Made by a program: the position numbers and the translations under genes. The notes under the pieces were generated by a model, which was not told the origin of the DNA, did no database searches, and saw nothing but the letters and a program-made list of their open reading frames with translations. A stretch of DNA of 64,000 nt, from assembly GCA_013178375.1 (NCBI GenBank), contig JABLXQ010000010.1, positions 62,001 to 126,000 of the forward strand, written 5' to 3'. The DNA comes from Gammaproteobacteria bacterium. Its GTDB lineage: Bacteria > Pseudomonadota > Gammaproteobacteria > Pseudomonadales > Ketobacteraceae. Below, piece after piece: positions 1-8,133 of the stretch; within the stretch, counting starts at the first letter, position 1, and each line of letters starts with the position of its first letter.

Positions 1-372
1 TTCGTCGATCAGGATGCGCAGCATCGGCAGCTGGGCTGTGAGCGGCAGGCGCGGCATGATGTAGTAGAACGATTGCGCTTCCGTGAGCCCGTCGAGCGCA
101 AATTCCTGCACCAGGATGCGGAACTCCGGCCGCGTCATCGCCTCGCGCACGTAACGTGATTCTTCCGTTTCATGCTGTGCTTCCCACTGCACGCGCTGAT
201 CGATGCGGTCCAGTAGCTGGTCGCAGCTGGTGACGGCGCTCATTGCGCTGGCATCGCTGGCCAGCACGCGGTCGATCCATTGGCGTTCGAACCGGCGCAG
301 GTCTGGATCGAAGCTGCTGATATCGCGCAGCCGGTTGCGGTTATGCAGGTAGAGTTGCTTCTGGCTGATCAT
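1..372 (-). CDS. rohS: Heme-oxygenase-like diiron oxygenase, RohS-like (3' part cut by window edge)
   Basis: Open frame from an ATG at 370-372 running off the left edge; about 124 residues are visible. The visible part starts MISQKQLYLH and contains EAQSFYYIMPRLP and an RILIDE element, as in the iron-containing redox / Haem_oxygenas_2 family (heme-oxygenase-like diiron oxidases). RohS of the azomycin pathway, which oxidises 2-aminoimidazole to 2-nitroimidazole, belongs to this fold. Its start overlaps the end of the aldolase gene by 32 bp, so it is the next gene of the same operon. The role as N-oxygenase is inferred mainly from the neighbours (RohP-like and RohR-like enzymes). The later metal ligands lie outside the window, so activity cannot be judged. 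Other enzymes of this fold cleave C-C bonds or decarboxylate. Confidence 0.72.
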   Translation of the reverse strand, partial: MISQKQLYLHNRNRLRDISSFDPDLRRFERQWIDRVLASDASAMSAVTSCDQLLDRIDQRVQWEAQHETEESRYVREAMTRPEFRILVQEFALDGLTEAQSFYYIMPRLPLTAQLPMLRILIDE

Positions 373-1171
373 GGTGGGCGTCCGTGGCGGGTTCAAGGGT
401 GCGGGGGGAATGGATGATGCCGCGCGCGTGCAGATCCAGTTTCAGGTGGCGATACCAGTCCGGCAGAAACACGCCCTTGTTGCGGCACTCTTCGCACAAC
501 AGCGCATTGGCCGCGTAGCTGCGCTGCCGGGTCACTTCCTGGCACAGGCGCGGATTCAGATTGCAGTACGACACCATGGAACCGTCGGCGTCGTATTCCA
601 GAATTTTGTCCTCCCAGCCCTGGTACACCTTCACGCCCATGCGACGGATATTTCGCAGGTGCGGCGCCACCTTGTTTTCGCCACTGGATTCCTTGATGGC
701 CTTCACCCGTGGCAGCGCGCACAGCGACAGCAGGGTGTCGATCTCCCAGCGGTTGTTGCACAGGGTGGATTCGAAATAAATGTAAAGGTCCAGCGGCGTG
801 GCATCGTGCACGCGGGCGAAATGTTCGTAGATCGCGTTCTGCGACAGGCCCGGCTGGAACGGTGCAGTGCAGATCACGCCCTGGGCGCCCAGTTGCCGGG
901 CCACCTGGGCCCGCTCGATCACGGCTTCGGTGGTGGCACGCTCGATGCCCGCGATCACCGGCAGGCCATCCGCGAATTCCACGCACAATCGCACCATGTC
1001 GTGCCACTGCGCGTCCGACAGCAGCCAGCCTTCACCCGAGGTGAGGCAGGGCACAAATCCGTCCACGTTGGGCCGGGCGAATCGCATCAGTCTTGCCACG
1101 CTGTCGCGGCACACCCGGCCGGCATCGTTGAAGGGTGTGATCAGCGGCAGAAATACTTCCTTGTCAGACAT
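341..1171 (-). CDS. rohR: DHDPS/NAL-family aldolase, RohR-like
   Basis: 276 residues, the usual length for the dihydrodipicolinate synthase / N-acetylneuraminate lyase family. The Schiff-base lysine is Lys160 in VKAIKESSGEN, the active-site Tyr is about 132 (LYIYFES), and the family loop appears as TSGEG at 44-48. In the azomycin pathway RohR is a DHDPS-type retro-aldolase that splits 4-hydroxy-2-ketoarginine to pyruvate and guanidinoacetaldehyde. A housekeeping DapA role is unlikely because the gene sits between an MppP-like arginine oxidase and a diiron oxygenase with overlapping ends: its start overlaps the upstream gene end by 8 bp. Substrate assignment is inference from context; the family and catalytic Lys are seen directly. 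Confidence 0.8.
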   Translation of the reverse strand: MSDKEVFLPLITPFNDAGRVCRDSVARLMRFARPNVDGFVPCLTSGEGWLLSDAQWHDMVRLCVEFADGLPVIAGIERATTEAVIERAQVARQLGAQGVICTAPFQPGLSQNAIYEHFARVHDATPLDLYIYFESTLCNNRWEIDTLLSLCALPRVKAIKESSGENKVAPHLRNIRRMGVKVYQGWEDKILEYDADGSMVSYCNLNPRLCQEVTRQRSYAANALLCEECRNKGVFLPDWYRHLKLDLHARGIIHSPRTLEPATDAHHDQPEATLPA

Positions 1172-1685
1172 AACGGCTCTCCTGCAAATCGAGGGTGAGG
1201 CGCAGCGAATCCTGGTACAGGCTGTCCAGCGGCGCGGGAAACGGCTGCTCCGGCTGCTGCAGTGGCGGCGCCAGCCAGTGTTGCAGTGCCACGTCCCGCC
1301 ACAGCAGCGGATCGTGGGTGTGCAGCCTGCCGTTGCGGTTCATCACCTGGCTCAGGGTGCAGGCCTGTTGCAGCGGCAGATGACGCAACTGCGGATCGCG
1401 CAGGGCCCGCGTCAGATCGTCGCGGGTGAAACCGATGCGCTGGATGCGCAACAGCGTGTGCAGATTGTCCATGAAGGGATAGTAGGCATCCTGCTCCTGC
1501 CGGTTGCGACACCAGATCACATCGTCACACAGCCCCACCTGTTCCAGATTCATGAACAGGTGGGTGGTCAGGCAGTGCGTGAACAGCTGCAGCGATTGCA
1601 TGCGTCGCTGGTCGTCGCTGTCGTGCATGCCCAGAAAGAAAGTGGCATCCACAAAGTGCGGACCCGCTGTTTCACTGGAGTTCAT
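1164..1685 (-). CDS. Small protein of the roh-like operon (possible RohQ)
   Basis: About 173 residues from the ATG at 1683-1685, preceded by a strong GGAGG four bases upstream; the longer open frame to 1811 is only overlap with rohP. The start lies inside the 3' end of rohP (14 bp overlap) and the end overlaps the aldolase start by 8 bp, so translation is probably coupled. N-terminal FVDATFFLGMHDSD followed by FMNLEQVG, a CDDVIW element and a YYPFMDNLH segment resembles a family of unknown function seen in actinobacteria (I think DUF6190-like, possibly PIN-fold; uncertain). In the azomycin pathway a further enzyme, RohQ, promotes cyclisation and dehydration to 2-aminoimidazole; position makes this gene the candidate, but I cannot confirm homology. 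Confidence 0.6.
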   Translation of the reverse strand: MNSSETAGPHFVDATFFLGMHDSDDQRRMQSLQLFTHCLTTHLFMNLEQVGLCDDVIWCRNRQEQDAYYPFMDNLHTLLRIQRIGFTRDDLTRALRDPQLRHLPLQQACTLSQVMNRNGRLHTHDPLLWRDVALQHWLAPPLQQPEQPFPAPLDSLYQDSLRLTLDLQESRYV

Positions 1686-2868
1686 GCAGAGCATCCTCCA
1701 TGGCGTACATCGCGTTCTGGAACAGGGTTTCGTCACGGGCCAGCGCCACCCGGATGAAGCGCTGGCCCCGCGCCGGGTGTTTCCAGAAAAAGTATTTGCC
1801 CGGCAGCACATAGATGCGCGATTGCAGCAGGCAGTGCTGCAACTGGTCGGCCGACAGCGCGGGATCGGTGATCTCGAACCAGGCGACGCTGGTACGGATC
1901 AGCGGTGTCTGGTAACGCAGGATGCCCTTGTCGAGGTGTGTTATGGCACGGGTGCGATTGCGCTGCAGAAGATCGCCCACCGACGCGAAACCGTCCTGCT
2001 GGCTGTCCAGCACATAGCGCGTGACGATGTTGAGCACGAACGGCGACACGTTCAGCAGCACGCTGGTGACAATGTTGTAGATCTCGTCATTCAGATCGCG
2101 ACTGGCGAGAAGGGTGGCGCATTTGGCGTCCTGCAGCGGCCAGGTCTTGCCGGTGTCTTCCATGGCGATATAGCGCACGCCGGAATTTTCCAGTATGCGG
2201 TACACGTCAGGCCGCCGTCCGCCGGATGCCAGCATGAACGCCGCAAAGCAAAAATCCAGGATCAGGATCTTGTTGAAGTCGCAACAGAAACGCACCACTT
2301 CCAGGAAGGACTTGCTGTCGCGGGCAAACTGGCTGAAGCCGGTGGGATTGTTCGGGTCCACCAGCACGATCGCATCCAGGGTCAGCGCGTGTTTCATCAG
2401 GTTGTCGTACACCGTGGCGGCATCGTGAAACAGTGATTCATCCAGCGGGAACAGCGGAATCTGCGCGTGCTTCATCAGGTCATGCAGATTGTCGAAGCAG
2501 GGCTCGATCAGGCCCACCCGCATGCGGTGTTTCATCAGATAGGTGGCGGTGATCTGCATGCCGATGGACGCCGCATAGACCAGATAAATATGGTCGATCC
2601 GTTCCAGCGCTGTGTGCTGGCCGTGCAGGGTATAGAACGCCTGGATAAAGGCGCGCTCCGCTTCGAACTGGGTGTGTTGCTCGGACTGGTACCAGATGTC
2701 CGGCAGGCTGGACACGATGTCGCGCTGGCTCGGGCTCTGCTTCTGGTGGGTGTGGGCGTCAGCCAGGTTGAATTCCGTTTTCAGCGCGTCAATTTCATGC
2801 TGGGTGATGTCCTCCTTGTGCGAGACTCCTGAAGCGTCGGTCAGCGCGGTTGAGGCTGGCATGTTCAT
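1672..2868 (-). CDS. rohP: PLP-dependent L-arginine oxidase/hydroxylase, RohP/MppP-like
   Basis: 398 residues, a fold-type I aminotransferase homologue. PNNPTG is at 172-177, the cofactor-binding Asp is about 205 (ILDFCF), and the Schiff-base lysine is Lys241 in EDTGKTWP, the same motif as MppP (EDTGKLWP). The N-terminal segment FNLADAHTHQ matches the MppP segment that holds its essential His (here about His39). MppP and RohP use O2 with PLP to convert L-arginine to 4-hydroxy-2-ketoarginine. Relatives such as Ind4 and Plu4117 only desaturate, so hydroxylation is inferred from the neighbouring aldolase. It lies 24 bp downstream of the multicopper oxidase and overlaps the next gene. Confidence 0.85.
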   Translation of the reverse strand: MNMPASTALTDASGVSHKEDITQHEIDALKTEFNLADAHTHQKQSPSQRDIVSSLPDIWYQSEQHTQFEAERAFIQAFYTLHGQHTALERIDHIYLVYAASIGMQITATYLMKHRMRVGLIEPCFDNLHDLMKHAQIPLFPLDESLFHDAATVYDNLMKHALTLDAIVLVDPNNPTGFSQFARDSKSFLEVVRFCCDFNKILILDFCFAAFMLASGGRRPDVYRILENSGVRYIAMEDTGKTWPLQDAKCATLLASRDLNDEIYNIVTSVLLNVSPFVLNIVTRYVLDSQQDGFASVGDLLQRNRTRAITHLDKGILRYQTPLIRTSVAWFEITDPALSADQLQHCLLQSRIYVLPGKYFFWKHPARGQRFIRVALARDETLFQNAMYAMEDALHELQ

Positions 2869-2892
2869 GGGCGTTTCCTTTCGTTGGGGGTG

Positions 2893-4617
2893 TCAGGGTT
2901 CGATGATGATTTTTTCCATCATGCCGTGGTCGCCATGATCCAGAATGTGACAGTGCGAGACGAAGGCGCCGGCGAAATCCGCGTAGCGGGTGCGCACCTC
3001 CACCTTGTTGTCCTGTTGTGCGTTCAGTTGTTCGATCAGGATGGTGTCTTTCCAGAAGCGGTCGCTGATGCGGCCGGTGGAGTCGCGCACGATCACTTCG
3101 AACGGATTGACATGAATGTGATAAGGATGATGGGAAAACACCGACGAAATTTCCCAGGTCTGCGCGGTATTCAGTTTCAGCACGCGGGCGTTGTCGGGAT
3201 CATAGGGGCGACCGTTGATCAGCCCCACCCAGGGCGTTTTTGAAATGTCGATATCGAACTGCAGGTATTCCGGGTTGGGCAGCAGTTCGGCGTCGCTGAT
3301 CGGGTGCGGACGGGTGAGGCCGGCCAGCTGCGCGTTGCGCGGCAGCGCATCATATTGCCGTGTGCCATTCACCGTGATCCGTGCCAGTATGTTCTGCGCA
3401 GTGTCGTCCAGCGCGAAGCTGCTGTGTTCCGGATTGCGGTGGCAGTACTGCGGCGGAAACGCAAGATTGCCAGCTTCCTCGGTGTCCACCAGGTAGTAAA
3501 CGCCCTTGTGCGGAATCTGCACTACCACATCACTGCGATAACCCGGCGCCATGCGCACATCCTGTTCCGGCGTCAGGCGTTTGGTGTCGAAGGGAATGCC
3601 ATCGGCGGCCACCTGGATCAGCGGCAGACGCTGGTTGCTGCAGGGGTCCACCAGCGCCAGCTTCACGTTCTTGCGCACGCCGGCCTGGATGAAGCGCCAT
3701 AATCCTGTCTCGCCGGGGCGCAGGTGAATCTCCGGCATCACCTGTCCGTTGATCGCCATGTGCCAGCCCTTGCTGCGTGCCAGATCCGCCCACGCGGTGG
3801 GTGCATAGGTGTCGTTGTTTTCGATGGTGCCAGCGTCGTCGAAGGCAATTTCCTGCAGCACCAGGGTGTGCTTGTGCGCGTCGCGGATAGCCGGCACCTG
3901 GTTGTAGTCGCCTTTCACGATCAGCGCGCCCGCCATACCGCTGCCCACCTGCACCGACGTGCCGCCGTGAACATGGGCGTGATACCAGAAGGTGCCGGCG
4001 GGATGATCGGCGGGAATGCGGATTTCGTAGTCGAAGGATTCGCCGGAGGTCAGCTCGATGAACACATTGTCGCCGCGCCCGGTGGGGTCCACGTGCAATC
4101 CGTGGGTGTGCAGGTTGGTGGTGTTGAAATTGTGCGGCGCGTTGTGATTGCAGTGTTCATGGGGGCCGCTGCCGTGATCTTCCGTCACGCAGGTGGGGTG
4201 TTGTTCATCCGGCAACTGATTCACCAGGCGGATCTTCAGCGTGTCGCCCGGCCGTGCCACCAGCGTCGGCCCCAGCAGCTGGCCATTGTATTTGCGCAGC
4301 TTCACGCGCTTGGTGAAGGTCTGGTTGTCCTTGAAGGTTGGAAAATCGTACTCGTGATAGGCGGCGGTGAGGGTGGCGGACAAAATGCCGCTGTCGCGAT
4401 CGGAGCGGATTTTTTCAGGTTGCCACAACGCCGGGTGCTGAAAGTTGGCGGGCTGGCGAAAGGCGGTGGGACCGACCGGGCCGCTGGCCAGTACAGAATT
4501 CAACCGTGCGACAGCGTCAGCATCGCTCAACGGATAACCGACAATCCCATTGCCAAAGCTGTTGCATGAAATCAGCGCGCACAACAAGCCCGCGCCCAGC
4601 GTCCTGGTTGCCAACAT
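2893..4617 (-). CDS. Exported multicopper oxidase
   Basis: 574 residues with an N-terminal export signal; LISC at residues 15-18 could be a lipobox. All four copper clusters are intact: HTHGLH at 170-175, WYHAHVHG at 211-218, HPYHIH near 497-502 and HCHILDHGDHGMM at 555-567, including the type-1 copper Cys, His and Met. The enzyme should couple one-electron substrate oxidation to four-electron O2 reduction in the periplasm or outer envelope. It is the first gene of the roh-like operon (24 bp gap), with a good site GGAAGG upstream of the ATG. Whether it acts on a pathway product or only protects the cell (copper, phenolics) is unknown. Not CopA-like in length or Met content, and no laccase substrate can be named. 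Confidence 0.88.
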   Translation of the reverse strand: MLATRTLGAGLLCALISCNSFGNGIVGYPLSDADAVARLNSVLASGPVGPTAFRQPANFQHPALWQPEKIRSDRDSGILSATLTAAYHEYDFPTFKDNQTFTKRVKLRKYNGQLLGPTLVARPGDTLKIRLVNQLPDEQHPTCVTEDHGSGPHEHCNHNAPHNFNTTNLHTHGLHVDPTGRGDNVFIELTSGESFDYEIRIPADHPAGTFWYHAHVHGGTSVQVGSGMAGALIVKGDYNQVPAIRDAHKHTLVLQEIAFDDAGTIENNDTYAPTAWADLARSKGWHMAINGQVMPEIHLRPGETGLWRFIQAGVRKNVKLALVDPCSNQRLPLIQVAADGIPFDTKRLTPEQDVRMAPGYRSDVVVQIPHKGVYYLVDTEEAGNLAFPPQYCHRNPEHSSFALDDTAQNILARITVNGTRQYDALPRNAQLAGLTRPHPISDAELLPNPEYLQFDIDISKTPWVGLINGRPYDPDNARVLKLNTAQTWEISSVFSHHPYHIHVNPFEVIVRDSTGRISDRFWKDTILIEQLNAQQDNKVEVRTRYADFAGAFVSHCHILDHGDHGMMEKIIIEP

Positions 4618-4772
4618 AGATCCTTCCCTGCGTCATTAGAATGCTGTGGAGTTGAAAGCTGACGCCAATGTAATGGCCATATTTGAAGGAAAGGTTTCAG
4701 TGTGACAGTTAAATTTCGAAAACGGGGTTTGCAAAACTGCAAGCGGGGAAATCGTGCGAATTATGTCCGGGT
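4618..4772 (-). promoter_or_regulatory. Leader/promoter region of the multicopper oxidase-roh operon
   Basis: 155-bp gap between the sulfotransferase stop and the multicopper oxidase ATG, noticeably more AT-rich than both genes and therefore the likely promoter of the five-gene operon. Read on the minus strand it contains a near-palindrome of the form TTGCAGTTTTGCAA about 130 bp upstream of the start. I see no convincing paired -35/-10 elements. Confidence 0.4.
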
Positions 4773-5639
4773 TCAGGCGATGGTTGTCGGCAGATGGGTG
4801 CTGTAGCCGAATCGTTCCATGATCGCACCGTGGTTACGCAGCAGTTCATTGATTTGCCGCCGATTCAATTTTTCCTGCCAGCTGTCTTTTTTTCCCTGCC
4901 GGAAAAATCGTGCGGTGCGCGAGCCTTTTTCGCGGAAGCCGTGGCTGCTTTCCTGCGTCTGCAACCGTTCGAACGTGCTGAGCTTTACCGCCTGTGCGAT
5001 CCGGCCGGCGTCGACATCCAGGCCGAGAAAGGCAACGGCCTCTGCGAAGACGGATGCGGTGTCGTCCAGCAGGTCTTCATAGCGGATCACCTGCGTGGGC
5101 AGCGCGTTGGTGTCGACCCAGCCGGTGACATGGTCGCGCCAGCTCGACACGCATTCAGTGAGAGCAGGATGCCAGTCGTGTCCGGAATGACGCATGCTGT
5201 GCTGGCGGTTGTGCATCAGTGCAATGGTGTCGTCGATGCTGCTGGCGCGGTGGTGGGCAAAGGAGACGCAGACGGCGAGCGGATTGCGCACCAGATAGAT
5301 TGCACCCGCGCTGCCTTGCGGATCCAGAAAGCCATTGGCGGGCATCAATGCGGCGTGAGTTTTCAGCAGGCGCGGAGCGGGCATGGTGGCGGCCAGTTGC
5401 CGGTTCAATGCGGGCCAGAGTGTTTGCAGTTCTTCTGGCAATAACAGGGACGCATCAAGGCCTGTCAGCGTGTCCAGTGTGCGCCGGGCGATGCCCCAGG
5501 GCGCCTTCAATTCGTCGAGCGGCACGCACTCGTCGCGGTTCGCCAGATAATTGCTCAGCAACGCGCGAAACCAGGTGTTGCCGGACTTCGGATACGAAGC
5601 CAGCCAGGCAATGCCGTTATTTCTCAGGGATGTTGTCAT
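4773..5639 (-). CDS. Sulfotransferase of the lasso cluster
   Basis: 288 residues from the ATG at 5637-5639 (MTTSLRNNGI); the frame is open to a TTG at 5732 but that would overlap the divergent kinase start. The PAPS 5'-phosphosulfate loop is YPKSGNTWFR near residues 14-23 and the 3'-phosphate segment is LVRNPLAVCVSFAHH. This is a sulfotransferase-1-type cytosolic enzyme. Sulfotransferases occur in paeninodin-type lasso peptide clusters, and here the gene is divergent from the HprK-like kinases and flanks the cluster. The acceptor could be the Tyr or Ser at the peptide C-terminus, or a small molecule; this is inference. A second, dissimilar sulfotransferase lies at 8130-8867. Confidence 0.8.
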   Translation of the reverse strand: MTTSLRNNGIAWLASYPKSGNTWFRALLSNYLANRDECVPLDELKAPWGIARRTLDTLTGLDASLLLPEELQTLWPALNRQLAATMPAPRLLKTHAALMPANGFLDPQGSAGAIYLVRNPLAVCVSFAHHRASSIDDTIALMHNRQHSMRHSGHDWHPALTECVSSWRDHVTGWVDTNALPTQVIRYEDLLDDTASVFAEAVAFLGLDVDAGRIAQAVKLSTFERLQTQESSHGFREKGSRTARFFRQGKKDSWQEKLNRRQINELLRNHGAIMERFGYSTHLPTTIA

Positions 5640-5731
5640 GCGTGTGGCAAACAGGTTGCGGATTTGACACCGGCATCGGCACCGACCAGTCTTGAAGGGC
5701 AACCAGTTCTTCAGGAAGGCGGGGCCCGACA

Positions 5732-6661
5732 ATGGATTGTTACCGGGTTTATGAATTGACTATAGCATCGGAATGGCCATTGCCGGGGTTGCTGCCCGCT
5801 GCGGACACGCGTCAGATCGATATTCATATTCGCCGGGGAAGCGTGGCGGATTTCCAGCCTGCTGTCTGTTTTCAGGCCAGCCCGCAACAGGTGCTGGTGT
5901 GGTTGCCGGATATCGCCCGCATTCGGGTCTGCGGCGGTAACGACATCCTGGTCGAGCCGTTGCATCCGGACAAGCACGACGCCATTGCGCTCTTTCTGCT
6001 CAATCATGCCCTTGCCATTGTTATGTTGCAGCGCGGCTTGCTGGTGCTGCATGCGGGTGCAGTGTTGGCGGGTGACCAGTGTGTGGCCCTGGCGGGGCCA
6101 AGCGGTGCCGGCAAATCCACCTTGCTGGCGGCACTGCACGGACAGGGTTATACCGTTGCCGGCGATGAGTTGTGTGTGTTGCGGGTGGATGCCGACGGTG
6201 CCATGGTGCTGCCCGGTCCCCGCGTGATGCAGGTGTGGGCAGCGGCGTTGCCTTCGCTCGCGGATTGTGCGTGGGTGCCTGTCCGTGCGGGATTACCGAA
6301 ATATTTCGTGCCGCTGTCCGGCGACATTGCCTGCATGCCGCTGCGGGAGTTGTGTGTGCTGCGCTGGGGCGATGACGGCAGTCCACGAAGAGTGCGGCTT
6401 ACTGGCACCGCCAGGCTGGAAGCGCTGTTGCACCAGGTGTATCAGCCACGTTATGTCGATGGCATGCAGTTGTGGCCGCAGGTGGGCGCGCAGTGTTTGC
6501 GTCTGGCCCGCCAGATCAGCGTGACGACACTGACACGGCGCCGGGATCTGGCGACATTGCCTGCCAGCCTGTCTTGCCTGTTTCCCGCCGCCATTACAGC
6601 CAATTCTCCGGAAACCGAATCATGTCGCAGCCCTGCCATCTGCACCACGCCTTCGGCCTGA
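5732..6661 (+). CDS. HprK-like kinase 1 (lasso precursor kinase candidate)
   Basis: 309 residues. The P-loop GPSGAGKST lies near 123-131, preceded by VLHAGAV and followed by GYTVAGDELCVL, the arrangement of HPr kinase/phosphorylase-like proteins of lasso clusters. The PEP-carboxykinase-like core is present but there is no separate HPr-kinase N-domain. In paeninodin-type clusters such kinases (PadeK, ThcoK) phosphorylate the C-terminal Ser of the precursor, and the precursor here does end in Ser. The gene overlaps the second kinase gene by 40 bp. The last ~25 residues look unconserved and may be read-through into the next gene's leader. Confidence 0.82.
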   Translation: MDCYRVYELTIASEWPLPGLLPAADTRQIDIHIRRGSVADFQPAVCFQASPQQVLVWLPDIARIRVCGGNDILVEPLHPDKHDAIALFLLNHALAIVMLQRGLLVLHAGAVLAGDQCVALAGPSGAGKSTLLAALHGQGYTVAGDELCVLRVDADGAMVLPGPRVMQVWAAALPSLADCAWVPVRAGLPKYFVPLSGDIACMPLRELCVLRWGDDGSPRRVRLTGTARLEALLHQVYQPRYVDGMQLWPQVGAQCLRLARQISVTTLTRRRDLATLPASLSCLFPAAITANSPETESCRSPAICTTPSA

Positions 6662-7533
6662 TCCTGCGCTCGGCAGTGCCTCTGCCCATGCTGCCGCTGG
6701 CGGCGCCGGATGCGGTGCCCGACATTGACATTCAGATTGCGCCCGCGCCAGCGGTTCCGCCCCAGGCTGTCACCGTGAAGCAGCACGCGCGCGTACATGC
6801 GAATCAGGTCTGGCTGCATATCGACGGTGTGGGGCATTACTGGATTGGCCATGGGCGCGAGATCCGGATCGAAGCCTGTGTCGGCGCGCGCACGCTGGAC
6901 TGGTATTTCTATTTATTGGGCTCGGCCATGATGTGCGCGCTGGCGCAGCGGGGATTGCTGCCGCTGCATGGCTGCGCGGTGGAAATCGATGGCAGCGCCG
7001 TATTGTTGCTGGGACGCTCCGGTGTCGGCAAATCCACTCTGGCCGTCTGGCTGGACCAGCAGGGCTACCGTGTGCTCAGCGACGATCTGTGCGCACTGCG
7101 GCTGACACCGGACGGCGCCATCCGGGTATTGCCAGCGTACGCTCAGGCCAAACTGGCGCCGCCACCACCCGAGCTGCACTGGGCAATGACCGGCAGTGGC
7201 GGCGTGCGCAGTCTGCGCGACAAACAATACGTGCCGCTGCAGGGCGCCGCCGATATACGGGATTGTCCCCTGGCGGCAGTGTATGGACTGACGATTGATC
7301 GCACCCCGGGAATTCAATCGTTGCTGCCGCTGCCTGCACTGCAATGGTTGATGCACCACACGCAACGCAAGGCGCTGTATCAGGCGCTGGTTGGCGCGGC
7401 TACCCACCGGCGCCAGTGTGCTGCCGTGGCCCGGCGTGTGCCGGTGTTCAGCTTTGCCCGCACGCCAGACATCGCGGATTTTCAACACAATGTCCTGCGC
7501 TTGCAGGATCACATTCACCGGCTACGGGCCTGA
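6622..7533 (+). CDS. HprK-like kinase 2
   Basis: 303 residues from ATG 6622 (MSQPCHLHHAFG); the frame is open further upstream but that part overlaps kinase 1. P-loop GRSGVGKST near 131-139, with the same flanking layout as kinase 1 (LPLHGCAVEI before, GYRVLSDDLCAL after). The two are clearly paralogous but divergent. They may act in sequence (mono- then poly-phosphorylation), on different residues, or one may be regulatory; the sequence does not decide. Followed 12 bp later by the hydroxylase-like gene with an AAGGAG site, so a single plus-strand operon 5732-8867 is likely. Confidence 0.82.
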   Translation: MSQPCHLHHAFGLILRSAVPLPMLPLAAPDAVPDIDIQIAPAPAVPPQAVTVKQHARVHANQVWLHIDGVGHYWIGHGREIRIEACVGARTLDWYFYLLGSAMMCALAQRGLLPLHGCAVEIDGSAVLLLGRSGVGKSTLAVWLDQQGYRVLSDDLCALRLTPDGAIRVLPAYAQAKLAPPPPELHWAMTGSGGVRSLRDKQYVPLQGAADIRDCPLAAVYGLTIDRTPGIQSLLPLPALQWLMHHTQRKALYQALVGAATHRRQCAAVARRVPVFSFARTPDIADFQHNVLRLQDHIHRLRA

Positions 7534-7545
7534 AGGAGCGCAGCG

Positions 7546-8133
7546 ATGGATTTCTCCGCCAATTTTCGTTCGCTGGGCCCGGTGGATATCCAGCCGTTAC
7601 AGCAGCAGGTGGCGCAATTGAGTGAAGCCGACTGGCAGTGCGACGCAGGGCGTCAGCAGCGCTTTGCCGCACACCGGGAAACGCAGACGCTGGCCCTGTT
7701 GTACGATCCGGATTTTCGTTATACCCAGCCTACGCGCCAACCCGCATTCGATCGGTTTGCGCCGGAACTGGAGCCGGTGCTGGCTTCCATTGCGCAGAAT
7801 TTTTCCACACACAGTTATCTGTTGCGCCTGCTGTTGGTGCGTTTGCCGGCAGGCGGCCGGATCGCCAACCATACCGATGGCGGTGCGTCGTTGCATTTTG
7901 TGCATCGCCTGCATTTGCCGGTGATTACCAATACGGATGCACTGTTCACCGTGGGTGATGAAACCCGTCATCTGGCGGCGGGTGAAGTGTGGGAAATCAA
8001 CAACTGCCGTTCTCACGGTGTCTGCAATGGTGGCGCGTCGGCACGGGTACATCTGATTCTGGACTGGGTGACGCCCGCACTGGCGCAGCAGTTCCTGCAG
8101 CAGCTCACGCTTGCGCGGCATCTGCCGGCATGA
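7546..8133 (+). CDS. Aspartyl/asparaginyl beta-hydroxylase-like Fe(II)/2-oxoglutarate enzyme
   Basis: 195 residues. The double-stranded beta-helix metal site is visible: His109 and Asp111 in NHTDGG, and the distal His169 in ARVHLILDW. A basic residue near the end (RVHL) would bind 2-oxoglutarate. The family (PF05118 type) hydroxylates Asp or Asn in proteins or amino acids. In this setting the obvious targets are the Asn and Asp residues of the lasso core (two Asn and one Asp between positions 51 and 55 of the precursor); other 2OG enzymes are known to hydroxylate lasso peptides. Substrate is inference. Its TGA overlaps the next start (ATGA). Confidence 0.78.
   Translation: MDFSANFRSLGPVDIQPLQQQVAQLSEADWQCDAGRQQRFAAHRETQTLALLYDPDFRYTQPTRQPAFDRFAPELEPVLASIAQNFSTHSYLLRLLLVRLPAGGRIANHTDGGASLHFVHRLHLPVITNTDALFTVGDETRHLAAGEVWEINNCRSHGVCNGGASARVHLILDWVTPALAQQFLQQLTLARHLPA

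Noticed and set aside
371-1198. Long plus-strand frame opposite the roh-like aldolase
   Set aside because: Antisense shadow of a gene with recognised catalytic motifs; typical of high-GC DNA.
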